64,000 bases of DNA, taken from assembly GCA_024234075.1 (NCBI GenBank), contig JACKOV010000004.1:1-64000 (forward strand). The letters run 5' to 3'. Below are positions 45,422 through 54,314 of the stretch, piece by piece; the stretch's first letter is position 1; each line of letters opens with the position of its first letter. Position numbers and translations under genes: made by a program. A model generated the notes under the pieces. That model saw nothing but the letters and a program-made list of their open reading frames with translations. It was not told the DNA's origin and searched no databases. Source of the DNA: Nevskiaceae bacterium. GTDB lineage: Bacteria; Pseudomonadota; Gammaproteobacteria; Steroidobacterales; Steroidobacteraceae.

Positions 45422-45455
45422 GACCTGGGCACCAGTGGCTCGGGAACAGCGAGCG

Positions 45456-46025
45456 TCAGGGCATCAAGCCGTCGGGCAGGCTGGCGACCACGCGTGCGTA
45501 GCGTTCGCGTTCCTCGAGAATCGAGTCGGCGTCGACTCCCGCCGCCTGCCGCCATTGCATGATGTCGTAGTGACTATCGCAGAGCGTCAGTAGCGCGCGC
45601 TGGTTGGCATGTACGCCGGCGTGGCTGGCGAGATAGTCGTGCAGCAGCGCCTCGATCGGAGCAGCCTGGGTCATCTGGTTCTCGGCGGCCGTGGCCGCAG
45701 CGGCGCGGTCCGGATCGATTGCCGCGGCGAGACGATCGAGGGCGCTGCGACGGATCGGCAGCGATCGCTGCAGTTCACCGAGCAGCGCCTGTGCTTCGCG
45801 CTCGCCGGCCGCGATCTGCGGGCGCAGCAGGTCCAGGTGGGTGGTGTCGCGAATCTCACCGCGGCGATCGGCAAACACCAGATAGTTCGCGCAAACGCCG
45901 AGGAACTCGCCGGCGGACGCGGGCGCAGCAGCCGTGCCCAGGGCGGTGCTGCAGGCGGTGCGTACCGCGGCCGCGTGGCCGTATTCCAGGGCGATCTGGC
46001 TGCGGATGAATTCGAGTTCGTTCAC
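45456..46025 (-). CDS. Helical protein of unknown function, possible hemerythrin-like fold
   Basis: 189 residues from a GTG at 46025, starting NELEFIRSQIALEYGHAAAV. It is almost all helical, with no signal peptide or membrane segment. His residues fall in helices at intervals (GHAAAV; THLDLLRPQI; LLHDYLASHAGVHANQRALL; CDSHYDIMQW), which could suit a hemerythrin-like di-metal site, an impression from spacing only. I do not assign a family. It follows the Rieske gene on the same strand by 91 bases and precedes the MobA-like gene by 34. Confidence 0.55.
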   Translation of the reverse strand: MNELEFIRSQIALEYGHAAAVRTACSTALGTAAAPASAGEFLGVCANYLVFADRRGEIRDTTHLDLLRPQIAAGEREAQALLGELQRSLPIRRSALDRLAAAIDPDRAAAATAAENQMTQAAPIEALLHDYLASHAGVHANQRALLTLCDSHYDIMQWRQAAGVDADSILEERERYARVVASLPDGLMP

Positions 46026-46116
46026 GGCGGCGACTGTATCACGTCGGCTGCGCCGATCCCCGCCGTGCAGCGGCCTGCGGGGGCTCGGGCCGGACGATGT
46101 GCCGCCAGCGCGCCGC

Positions 46117-46824
46117 TCAGCCTGCCACTTGCAGGACGGCCGATGTCTCCGATGATGCCGGCGCGAGGCGTGGTGCCTCGTCGAGCACCCAGGCACGGGT
46201 TACCCGTCGCGCAGGGCAGGGAATCGCGAAGATCGTATCGCCGCGGGCACGCGCGGCCTGGACGGCGGGCATGTCGAGTTTCCAGCCCTGGCGCCGGAAT
46301 TCGTCGAGCTTGTCGCGGTACTGCAGGATGCATTTGTCCGCGGGCATCATCAGCTCCTTGGTTCGCGACGGGGGCGTGAGCCGCGGTTGCACCGTGTTCA
46401 TCACGCGAATGTCCTGCGAAGCGATGTAGGCGTTGCGCTCGTTGACCGCCATGATGGGCGGGCGGGACGCTTCCGGCAGATCACCGAGGAAGGCGAACAC
46501 GATGCCGTACCTTTCCTCGACCGGATAGGCGTCGACGCGCGCTCGTGGCGGTGGCCGGGTCTTGGAGCCGATCGACGGAATGCGGGTGCAGACACCCCGG
46601 GCATCGAAGCGCCAGCCGTGGTAGGGGCATTGGACCGTGCCGTCTTCCTTGCATTTGCCGGCACTGAGCGAGGCGCCGCGATGGGCGCAGGTATCGGAGA
46701 GCACCGCCGCATGGCCGGCCTGGTCGCGAAAAGCGACCAGGTCGTGCGCGAGGATGCGGACTTTCAGCGGCGTCCTGCCGAGATCCTGCGAGCGGGCGAC
46801 CGGATACCAGAAATTGATGTACAT
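46117..46824 (-). CDS. Rieske [2Fe-2S] protein lacking the oxygenase core (internally deleted)
   Basis: 235 residues. The Rieske site is intact: Cys46-x-His48 in TCAHRGASLS and Cys66-x2-His69 in CPYHGWRFD. From about residue 125, at RPPIMAVNER, the sequence passes directly to what resembles the tail of ring-hydroxylating oxygenases (IRVMNTVQPRLTPPSRTKEL, then MPADKCILQYRDKLDEFRRQ). The mononuclear-iron site (two His and an Asp) and about 100-150 residues are absent, in frame, where full enzymes have 330-450 residues. So it should bind the cluster but cannot hydroxylate. It may be decaying or an electron carrier. Counted as CDS because the frame is open. Confidence 0.75.
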   Translation of the reverse strand: MYINFWYPVARSQDLGRTPLKVRILAHDLVAFRDQAGHAAVLSDTCAHRGASLSAGKCKEDGTVQCPYHGWRFDARGVCTRIPSIGSKTRPPPRARVDAYPVEERYGIVFAFLGDLPEASRPPIMAVNERNAYIASQDIRVMNTVQPRLTPPSRTKELMMPADKCILQYRDKLDEFRRQGWKLDMPAVQAARARGDTIFAIPCPARRVTRAWVLDEAPRLAPASSETSAVLQVAG

Positions 46825-47022
46825 GGATCGAACCCCCGCCCGATTCAACGGCGGCAAGTCAGCGTGGGTTCTTAGCTTAGTGCGGGCTCCAAGTACAGTC
46901 CAACGATCAGCTGACGGGCTGGCCGCCCGCACCTGCGGCCGGTGAGGTAACCTTGCTGCGCGGCTGCCCTGTATGGGCGCCGTTCGTCGTGTGGCCGGAG
47001 GCCACGTCGCCGCAGGTTCTCG

Positions 47023-48936
47023 ATGTCGGCCCAGTCCCTGGTGTTCCTGGTGATTCTCGTCACCGCACTCGGCCTGTTCATCCAGGGCCGGGTACGTGTC
47101 GATCTGGTGGCAATGCTGGTGGTGTTGGCGCTCGCGCTGACCGGCATCATCGGGCTCGACGAGGCGATGGCGGGTTTCGGCAGCGAGCCGGCGATCATCG
47201 TGGCCGCCGCGTTCGTGATTTCGGGCGGATTGAGCGCGACCGGAGTCACCGATCGCATCGGGCAGGCGATCGGCCGGGTGGCGGGGGCCAGCGAATGGCG
47301 CGCGATCGCGGTGGTGATGCCGGCGGTGGCGGCGCTGGCGGCGTTTTCGCATCACCTGATGGTCACGGCGATGATGCTGCCCATCCTGCTGCGGCTCGCC
47401 CGCGACCAGCGGCTGCCGGCATCGCGTTTGCTGATGCCCATGGCGCTGGCGGCCTCGCTGGGTACGACGCTGACGCTGTTCAGCGCACCGGCGTTCCTGC
47501 TGGCGCGCGATCTGCTCGATCGCAGCGGCGCGGGCAGCCTGGGCATATTTTCGATCACGCCGATCGGGGTGGTGCTGGTCCTGCTCGGCGTCGTTTACAT
47601 GCTCGCGGGCCGCTGGTTGCTGCCGAAGCGCGCCGGCGGCACGCCCGACGACGAGTATCTGCGACTGGACCGCTACTACACCGAGTTGCTGGTCGAAGAG
47701 AGCTCGCCGTGGATCGGTCGTTCGCTCACGGATTTCGAGACGCGGTTCGTCGATCGGCTGCAGGTCATCGACTGGCTGCGCGGCGGCGTGCGGCACGCAC
47801 CGACTCGCAGTGAGATCGTGCTGGCGGCGGGCGACATCCTGCTGGTGCGGGCTTCGCCGGACGAAATCGCCTCGATCGCCGAGGAACCGGGGCTCGAGCT
47901 GCATGCCGTCGCGAAGTATGGCGAGGAGGAGATCGCCGGCGGCGTGCGCACTGCGGCCGCTCAGGGTGAGATTGCCGCGGCTCCGCGCAATGTCGAGCGC
48001 CGTTCCGGCCGGCGACGGTCGGAAGGCGACAAACAGCTGGTGCAGGCCGTGGTTGCGCCGAACTCGGAGTTCGCCGGACGCACGGTCGGCGACATCGATT
48101 TCCTGCGCACGCTCGGCGTGGTGGTCGTGGGCCTGTGGCGCAAGGAAGGCTTCATCAGCGGCGAGGTTGCGCAGGTACGTCTGCAGGAGGGCGATCTGCT
48201 GGTGCTCTGGGGACGGCAGCGCACCTTCGCGGATCTGGCGGCACACCGCGGCTTCCTGATGATGGTGCCGTTCGTGGCGCGCCGCCGGCAGCGGCATCGT
48301 GCGCCCTTCGCCATGGGTATCGTGGCTGCGGTAGTGCTCGCCTCGGCTTCGGGTCTGCTGCCGGTGCAGCTGGCCTTCCTCGCCGGCGCGGTGGCGATGG
48401 TGCTGACACGTTGCGTGAGTGTCGAGCAGGCGTATCGCGAGATCGACGTGCGGATCTACGTGATGATCGCGGGTGTCATTCCGCTTGGTGCGGCGATGCA
48501 GCAGACCGGCACCGCAGAGTTGCTCGCGCGCCAGCTGCTGGTGGTCGCGGCCGACTGGAGCCCGCTGGCGGTGCTGCTGCTGGTGTTCACCGCGGCCGCA
48601 TTGCTGACGCAGATCCTGTCGGATGCCGCGACGGTCGTGTTGCTGGCGCCGGTCGCGATCTCGATGGCCGCTGCGCTCGGCCTGCCGCCCGAGCCATTGG
48701 TGGTCTGCACCGCGCTCGGCGCGGTGGCGTCATTCGTGGTGCCGATCGGCCACCACGGCAATCTGCTGGTATTCAATCCCGGTCAGTACACCTTTTCGGA
48801 TTTCGTGCGTGTCGGTGTGCCGTTGACGGTATTGATCGGCGCCACCAGTGCCTGGATGGCGCGCTATCTGTGGCTCGATGGCCCGTTGCTGCCGCCCGAT
48901 CTCGGACCGTTGCTGCGCAACTTGCTCGGCAGTTGA
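47023..48936 (+). CDS. SLC13/DASS family permease with two RCK-C (TrkA-C) domains
   Basis: 637 residues. Two hydrophobic halves (about 1-195 and 430-620) enclose a cytosolic part of two TrkA-C domains (about 215-300 and 325-420: GDILLVRASPDEIASI; EGDLLVLWGRQRTFADLA), the layout of SAC1/SLT-type sulfate or citrate-type permeases. The substrate motifs are altered: FSHHLMVTAMMLP stands where the first half has SNTATV-type sequence, and PIGHHGNLLVFNPG where sulfate permeases have PIGYQTN. The second-half LSDAATVVLLAP is nearly normal. Substrate therefore uncertain, anionic by family. It overlaps the convergent MFS gene by 73 bases. Confidence 0.88.
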   Translation: MSAQSLVFLVILVTALGLFIQGRVRVDLVAMLVVLALALTGIIGLDEAMAGFGSEPAIIVAAAFVISGGLSATGVTDRIGQAIGRVAGASEWRAIAVVMPAVAALAAFSHHLMVTAMMLPILLRLARDQRLPASRLLMPMALAASLGTTLTLFSAPAFLLARDLLDRSGAGSLGIFSITPIGVVLVLLGVVYMLAGRWLLPKRAGGTPDDEYLRLDRYYTELLVEESSPWIGRSLTDFETRFVDRLQVIDWLRGGVRHAPTRSEIVLAAGDILLVRASPDEIASIAEEPGLELHAVAKYGEEEIAGGVRTAAAQGEIAAAPRNVERRSGRRRSEGDKQLVQAVVAPNSEFAGRTVGDIDFLRTLGVVVVGLWRKEGFISGEVAQVRLQEGDLLVLWGRQRTFADLAAHRGFLMMVPFVARRRQRHRAPFAMGIVAAVVLASASGLLPVQLAFLAGAVAMVLTRCVSVEQAYREIDVRIYVMIAGVIPLGAAMQQTGTAELLARQLLVVAADWSPLAVLLLVFTAAALLTQILSDAATVVLLAPVAISMAAALGLPPEPLVVCTALGAVASFVVPIGHHGNLLVFNPGQYTFSDFVRVGVPLTVLIGATSAWMARYLWLDGPLLPPDLGPLLRNLLGS

Positions 48937-50252
48937 GCCTGCAGGGCGCGCCACAGCAGCCAGGCGGCGATCGGATTGGCAACGCCCGCCACGATGGCCA
49001 TCGACCAACCGATACGCTGCTCGTCGCCGAACACGTGGTCGGTGATGAAACCGACGGCAAACGGGCCGACGATTGCGCCGACCAGAACCAGTGAGAGCTG
49101 GTAGGCGGCGCCGAACTGGGCCCGCATCCGGTCGGGCGTGATCTGCTGCACATAGGCTCCGGCCGGACCGGTTGCGGCGCTGCCGAAAAAGAACGTGAAG
49201 AAGATCAGCGCGGCATGCGCCTGCATGGTCGGCAGCAGCGGTGCGATCACCGACGGCAACAGCAGGCCGAAACCGCAGCCGCACAGCACACGCAGCTTGG
49301 CCTGCGCGACGCCGCGCTGCTCCAGGCGATCGGCCAGCGCGCCGCCGCTGAATGCGCCGAGCAGGCCGCCGAGCAGCGCCACGGTACCGATCGTGGCAGC
49401 GGCTTCCGGGATCGTCGCGCCGTACTGGCGCTGGTAGAGCGCGGGTGTCCAGGTCATCACCGACAAGGCGGTGATCGAGGTCGCGCCGTAGCCGGCGAAA
49501 ACCAGTCCGTAGGAGCGCCAGTGATCGAGGAAATGGCGGCGCACCTCGGCGAACTGTGCCGGACGGGACCCCGGCTCACGGGCCGGTTCGCGGACCAGCA
49601 GCATCAGCAGGGCGACCGGCAGGCCCAGCAGGCCAACGGTCACCATCACCAGTCGCCAGCCGGCCAGTTCACCGAGCACCGGGACCTCGACGCTGCCGAA
49701 CGCCGTCAGCCAGCCGATCAGCGCGCCGCCGAGCAGATAGGCGAAGCCGGTGCCGGCGGTCACGCCGGCGCTGAACACGCCGATCGCCAGCGACAGTCGG
49801 CGCGGCGGGAAATAGCCGGCGAGCATCGAGTAGGCCGACGGCGAGAGCGTGGCTTCGCCGACCCCGACGCCAATTCGGTAGAGAAACAGCTGGCCATAGC
49901 TGCGGGCCGTGCCGGCGAGTGCCGTCATCAGGCACCAGAGCGTGATGCCGCTGGTGATGATCCACTTGCGGCTGTAACGGTCGGCCCAGCGCGCGACCAG
50001 CAGGCCCATGCCGCAGTAGAAGATCCCGAAAGCCGCGCCGGCGAGCAGGCTGAACGCGGTATCGGAGATCTGCAGGTCGGATTTGATGGGCTGTACCAGC
50101 AGCGACAGAATCAGGCGGTCGATGAACGAGACCGTGTTCGCCAGCGCCAGCACGGCCACCACGAACCAGGCGTAGAGCGTGCTCGGGCGGCGGGTATCGC
50201 CCGGCGGTGGGCGGTCGATCGGTGCCGGTGAAGCGGGCGCAGGGTTTTGCAA
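48864..50252 (-). CDS. MFS transporter, spinster-like
   Basis: 462 residues with 12 predicted membrane helices. Opening helix LYAWFVVAVLALANTVSFID with RLILSLLVQPIKSDL after it, ARWADRYSRKWIITSG as the loop 2-3 motif and GVGEATLSPSAYSMLAGYFP, typical of the Spns/HpaX-like branch used by catabolic clusters for organic acids. TTG start at 50252. The C-terminal end is read from DNA also coding, on the other strand, for the end of the SLC13 permease. It is 75 bases downstream of the start of the enoyl-CoA hydratase cluster and on the same strand. Confidence 0.87.
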   Translation of the reverse strand: MQNPAPASPAPIDRPPPGDTRRPSTLYAWFVVAVLALANTVSFIDRLILSLLVQPIKSDLQISDTAFSLLAGAAFGIFYCGMGLLVARWADRYSRKWIITSGITLWCLMTALAGTARSYGQLFLYRIGVGVGEATLSPSAYSMLAGYFPPRRLSLAIGVFSAGVTAGTGFAYLLGGALIGWLTAFGSVEVPVLGELAGWRLVMVTVGLLGLPVALLMLLVREPAREPGSRPAQFAEVRRHFLDHWRSYGLVFAGYGATSITALSVMTWTPALYQRQYGATIPEAAATIGTVALLGGLLGAFSGGALADRLEQRGVAQAKLRVLCGCGFGLLLPSVIAPLLPTMQAHAALIFFTFFFGSAATGPAGAYVQQITPDRMRAQFGAAYQLSLVLVGAIVGPFAVGFITDHVFGDEQRIGWSMAIVAGVANPIAAWLLWRALQAQLPSKLRSNGPRSGGSNGPSSHR

Positions 50253-50327
50253 GGGGGATGCCTGGGTTGGATAAAGCCGCTGCGGTATGCCGCGGGTACG
50301 GGTGCGCGCGATGCCGGCTCGGGTTCG

Positions 50328-51101
50328 TCAGCTGAACTTCGGTGCGCGCTTCTCCAGGAAGGCACGCGTGCCTTCCGCGAATTGCGCCGAGTCGAAAGCG
50401 CCGTCGAACATGGCGCGGGTCGCGGCCGTCTCGGCGCGCGTGCCGTCCATGATCAGGTTGACGATGTGCTTGGCGGCAGTCACCGAATTGCTGGCGTTGG
50501 CGGCGATCGTACCGGCCAGTTCGAGAGCGCGGGCCTCGAGATCCGCGGCCGGGACGACCTCGTTGACCAGCCCCAGATCGAGCGCCTCACGGGCGTCGAT
50601 CCGGCGGCCGGTGAACAGGATCTCCTTGGCGCGTGCCGGGCCGACCAGATCGACCAGGCGGCGGGTGTCGTCGAGAGCGTAGACCAGGCCGAGGCGTGCC
50701 GGCGGAACCGAGTAGAAGCTGTCGTCGGCGGCCAGGCGCAGGTCGCAGGCAAGCGCCAGTCCGCAGCCGCCGCCGGTGCAGGCGCCGCGGATCACCGCCA
50801 GCGTCGGGATCGCCAGACGCGCCCAGGCGAGCTGGCCTTCGAGCACCGCCTGCTGCATGGCGCGCATGCGCTCGGGATGGGCGGCGTTCTCGGTCATCTC
50901 GACGATGTCGGCGCCGGCGCTGAAAGCGACCTGACCGGCACCGCGGACCAGGGCGACGCGGATCACCGGGTTGGCGGCGATCTGTGTCGCGATGTCGGGC
51001 AGGGCCGCCCACATCGCGGCAGTGACGGCGTTGCGCCGTGCGGGACGGTTCAGCGTCACCCACGCCAGCGGCGGGTGGAATTCGGTCTGGATGTCGTTCA
51101 T
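50328..51101 (-). CDS. Enoyl-CoA hydratase/isomerase family protein
   Basis: 257 residues of the crotonase fold. WVTLNRPARRNAVTAAMW starts the family pattern, AFSAGADIVEM holds the first oxyanion-hole segment and ACTGGGCGLALACDLRLAA the second, with PARLGLVYALDDTRRLVDLV covering the site of catalytic Glu. Whether it hydrates, isomerises or hydrolyses an acyl-CoA cannot be told. ATG at 51101. It reads toward the MFS gene, so the two may share a transcript starting in the 79-base divergent gap shared with the SDR gene. Confidence 0.92.
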   Translation of the reverse strand: MNDIQTEFHPPLAWVTLNRPARRNAVTAAMWAALPDIATQIAANPVIRVALVRGAGQVAFSAGADIVEMTENAAHPERMRAMQQAVLEGQLAWARLAIPTLAVIRGACTGGGCGLALACDLRLAADDSFYSVPPARLGLVYALDDTRRLVDLVGPARAKEILFTGRRIDAREALDLGLVNEVVPAADLEARALELAGTIAANASNSVTAAKHIVNLIMDGTRAETAATRAMFDGAFDSAQFAEGTRAFLEKRAPKFS

Positions 51102-51180
51102 GGCTCTCGTTGACACTGTCGATGCGCGGGTGATGTTATCAGTGCTCCGCGCAAGCTGCCGACAGGGAAGGGAGAGGAGC

Positions 51181-52023
51181 ATGGCGACGTATCCGGATCT
51201 GCAGGGCAAGGTGGCGATCGTCACCGGCTCGGGGCGGGCCCAGGGACTGGGTGAAGCGATGGTGCGACGGCTCGCGGCCGAGGGTTGCCGGGTCGTGGTC
51301 AGCGACATCGGTGCACCGCGCGGTGCGGAGATTCCGGCAGAAGCGATCGGCAGCCGTTCGGGCATCGAGCAGGTCGTTGCGGGGATCCGTGCGGCCGATG
51401 GCGAGGCGATCGGTCTGGCCTGCGACGTGCTGGATGAATCTAGCGTCGCCTCCCTGGTCGAACAGACCGTGGCGCATTATGGTCGCCTCGACATCATGGT
51501 CAACAATGCCGGCATCGGCTACCTGATGAAACCGCTGGTGGAGATGGACCAGTCGAGTTGGGATGCCGTGCTGGGCGTCAATCTGCGCGGTGTGTTTTTC
51601 GGCATCAAGCACGCGGCGATCCGCATGATCGCGCAGGGGCAGGGCGGGCGGATCATCAACATCGGCAGCCAGGCATCGAAGTCGGGCTTTCCGTATGCGG
51701 CGCCGTATGTCGCGTCCAAGCATGGCGTGGTCGGCCTGACGCGTACCGCGGCGATCGAACTCGGCGCGCACGGCATCACCGTGAACGCCATCTGCCCGAA
51801 CCATGTCACCACCGGGCTCGGCGCCTGGCAGAACAAGTATTTCAGCGCCGCCACCGGTCGCAGCGAAGAGGCCTATCTGAGCGAGATGCGGGCGCGCATT
51901 CCGCTCGGGCGACCGGGCTTGCAGGACGACATCGCAAAAGCCTGCGCTTTCCTGGCCTCGGGCCAGGCCGATTACGTCACCGGCGAGTCGATGAACGTCT
52001 CCGGTGGCGAGGAATATCATTGA
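51181..52023 (+). CDS. Short-chain dehydrogenase/reductase
   Basis: 280 residues. The cofactor loop TGSGRAQGLG is at 15-24, NNAG at 108-111 and the catalytic Tyr176-x3-Lys180 in YVASKHG, with SQAS around the catalytic Ser. A 20-residue insertion (GAPRGAEIPAEAIGSRSG, 44-62) after beta 2 resembles mycofactocin- or carveol-type SDRs. NAD(P)-dependent oxidation of an alcohol is expected; substrate unknown. GGAGAGGAGC before the ATG is among the strongest ribosome sites in the window. Stop and the following ATG share one base. Confidence 0.92.
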   Translation: MATYPDLQGKVAIVTGSGRAQGLGEAMVRRLAAEGCRVVVSDIGAPRGAEIPAEAIGSRSGIEQVVAGIRAADGEAIGLACDVLDESSVASLVEQTVAHYGRLDIMVNNAGIGYLMKPLVEMDQSSWDAVLGVNLRGVFFGIKHAAIRMIAQGQGGRIINIGSQASKSGFPYAAPYVASKHGVVGLTRTAAIELGAHGITVNAICPNHVTTGLGAWQNKYFSAATGRSEEAYLSEMRARIPLGRPGLQDDIAKACAFLASGQADYVTGESMNVSGGEEYH

Positions 52024-52892
52024 TGACCTCGAAGCCGGACTGGGCCTGGCCCAACGGGGCACGGCTGGCGCTTTCCCTGGTCGTCAATGTGGAAGAGGGC
52101 GCCGAATTCAACATCCGCGACGGGGATCGCGGTCCGGAGCCGGTCGACGAACTCGGCATCGTGCTGAAGAAGCCGGTGCGCAACTTCGGCAACGAAAGCA
52201 ATTACGAGTACGGCATCAACGAGGGCGCGCCGCGCGTGCTGCGTCTGCTGGAGAAATACGGCCTGCAGGCCACCTTCACTGCCGCCGCGGTCGCGCTCGA
52301 GCGTGCGCCGCAGCTCGCGGCCGAAGTCGTTACCGGTGGCCACGAGGTGTGCGCGCATGGGCATCGCTGGGCGCATCAGCTGGGCATGAGCGAACAGCGG
52401 GAACGCGAGTTCATCCGCGCCGCTGCCGACAGCATCGAACAGACCACCGGCACCCGCCCGGTAGGCTGGCTGTCGCGCTATCTGCATACCGCCGATACAC
52501 GGCGGATCCTCGCCGAGGAAGGTTTCCGCTATCACATGGACGACTTCAGCCGCGATGTGCCGTTCATCGATGCCGGCGTCACCCCGGCGATGGTCGTGCT
52601 GCCGTATGCGCTCGATTCCAACGACATGAAGATGTGGAATGCGCCGGCACTGATGCCGCGTGACTGGCTCGCTTACTGCAAGGACACGTTCGAGTGGCTG
52701 TACGCCGAAGGTGCACGGACACCGCGGATGATGTCGCTGGGCGTGCACTTGCGCATCATCGGCCGTCCTGGCCGGATCGGCGCTTACGAAGAATTCCTGC
52801 GCTATGCGGCGGCGACGCGCAAGGTCTGGATTGCGACGCGGCGGGAGATTGCTGCGCATTACGCCGAGGTTATGCGGGCACTCTCCGGCTGA
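52023..52892 (+). CDS. Polysaccharide deacetylase-like (PuuE/NodB-type) hydrolase
   Basis: 289 residues. VVNVEEGAEFNIRDGD near 21-36, the metal-binding GHEVCAHGHRWAHQ near 105-118 and GWLSRYLHTADTRRIL near 145-160 match the branch of the NodB fold that includes PuuE-type allantoinases and other amidohydrolases acting on small molecules. YEYGINEGAPRVLRLLEKYG is typical of that branch. No allantoin or urate gene is nearby, so substrate is open. One-base overlap with the SDR gene (TGATG) shows coupling. It converges on the amidase. Confidence 0.85.
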   Translation: MTSKPDWAWPNGARLALSLVVNVEEGAEFNIRDGDRGPEPVDELGIVLKKPVRNFGNESNYEYGINEGAPRVLRLLEKYGLQATFTAAAVALERAPQLAAEVVTGGHEVCAHGHRWAHQLGMSEQREREFIRAAADSIEQTTGTRPVGWLSRYLHTADTRRILAEEGFRYHMDDFSRDVPFIDAGVTPAMVVLPYALDSNDMKMWNAPALMPRDWLAYCKDTFEWLYAEGARTPRMMSLGVHLRIIGRPGRIGAYEEFLRYAAATRKVWIATRREIAAHYAEVMRALSG

Positions 52893-52919
52893 ACCACGGT
52901 TCCGCGCAGAGTCTCTTTG

Positions 52920-54314
52920 CTACTGCCCCCGACCGAACTCAGCCTGAAGTGCCACCGCAAGCTGGCACAGCCGGAGGTCCGCAGAGGGCCGGCCGACCAG
53001 CTGTAGCCCGGCCGGCAGCGCACCTGCGGGAACCGGCAGCGGCAGCGAAATGGCGGGTGCGCCGGTGGCGCTGGCGATCGCAGTCAGATCCGCGGTGTTG
53101 TGAGGGGGGCGTTCGTGGTGCGGGAATGCGCTGCAGGCCACGGTCGGCATGATCACAGCTTCGAACGGCTGGGTCTTGCTCTGCCACTCGGTGGTGAAGG
53201 CGACGATGCGTCGCTCGGCCGCGGCGAGTTCGTCGGTCGACAGTTTGCCGCCGTAGCGGATGAAGGCACGCAGGCCGTCCGAGAAGTCGTCGGGCCGCTC
53301 GACGATCCGCTCGCGGTAGACCCGCCACATCTGGTGTTCGCATAGCGAGAGGATGGCGCGGCGCAGGCGGGCAAGATCCCAGTGGCGCAGGTCCAGCGGG
53401 ACCAATTGTGCGCCGAGCGTGCGCAGTGCCGCGATGCCGCGGTTGTAAGCCGTGACGACCTCGGTGCCGACCGCGAGCTCGTTGAGCCCGACCGCATAAC
53501 CGAGTGTCGGCGCAGCACTGCGGCCGGCACTGTGCGGCGGGGCGAGCTTGACCGGGAAAGACACCGGGCAAGCCGGGTCATGGGCGGCGAGTTGCGGCAG
53601 CAGGAGGTCGAGGTCACGGGCCGAGCGGACGATCGGTCCGAGCTGATCGAAGCGCAGATGTACCGGCACCACGCCGCCGAGGCTGATCAGGCCCGAGCTG
53701 GGTTTCAGTGAGGTCACGCCGCAGAACGCGGCGGGGATGCGTACCGAACCGATGGTGTCGGTGCCCAGCGAAATCGTGCAGTGACCGGCGGCGATTGCCG
53801 CGGCCGAGCCGCTGCTGGAGCCGCCCGCCGAGTAGCCGCGGCGCTGGGGATGATGGGTGACGCCGTACCAGGGATTCATGCCTTCGGCGCCGAGTGCGCC
53901 TTCGTCCATGTTGGTTGCGCCCAGCAGCACGACACCTGCGGCCCGCAGACGGGCGACGGCGAAGGCATCGGCGGCGGCGAACTCGTCGGCGCGGAACTTC
54001 AGGCCGGCGGTATGTGGCCAGCCGGCTACGGCGATGTTCGCTTTGATGCCGGCCGGCAGGCCGTCCAGCGGCGTCAGCGGCGCGCCGGCCGCGCGGCGCC
54101 GATCGGCGGCCTGGGCTGCGATGCGTGCGCCTTCGACGTCGACGAAGGTCCACGCGCCGAGATCCGGATTGTCCCGCGCGATCGCAGCCAGGCAGTCTTC
54201 GACGAGTTCGGCCGCGCTGAATTCGCCCCGCTGCAGTGCGGCGGCGGCAGCGGTCGCATCGAGCAGCCGCGGTGACGATTCGGCGGTCGTGCGTGATTTG
54301 GGCGGGTGAGTCAT
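52920..54314 (-). CDS. Amidase (amidase signature family)
   Basis: 464 residues. Catalytic Lys91 in PAGIKANIAV, cis-Ser in GGSSSGSAAAIAAG (166-168) and nucleophile Ser190 in GTDTIGSVRIPAAFCG; Ile stands for the usual Gly before the Ser (TIGS for TGGS). Hydrolyses an amide to acid and ammonia or amine; member of the group with GatA, indoleacetamide hydrolase and aryl-acylamidases. It overlaps the CoA-ligase stop-start by four bases, so the acid made could be passed to the ligase (inference). Confidence 0.92.
   Translation of the reverse strand: MTHPPKSRTTAESSPRLLDATAAAAALQRGEFSAAELVEDCLAAIARDNPDLGAWTFVDVEGARIAAQAADRRRAAGAPLTPLDGLPAGIKANIAVAGWPHTAGLKFRADEFAAADAFAVARLRAAGVVLLGATNMDEGALGAEGMNPWYGVTHHPQRRGYSAGGSSSGSAAAIAAGHCTISLGTDTIGSVRIPAAFCGVTSLKPSSGLISLGGVVPVHLRFDQLGPIVRSARDLDLLLPQLAAHDPACPVSFPVKLAPPHSAGRSAAPTLGYAVGLNELAVGTEVVTAYNRGIAALRTLGAQLVPLDLRHWDLARLRRAILSLCEHQMWRVYRERIVERPDDFSDGLRAFIRYGGKLSTDELAAAERRIVAFTTEWQSKTQPFEAVIMPTVACSAFPHHERPPHNTADLTAIASATGAPAISLPLPVPAGALPAGLQLVGRPSADLRLCQLAVALQAEFGRGQ

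Noticed and set aside
46825..48297. Upstream extension of the Rieske frame (about 490 further codons on the minus strand)
   Set aside because: It lies opposite the SLC13 permease and is rich in Arg, His and Gln without domains. The ATG at 46824 begins a normal Rieske N terminus.
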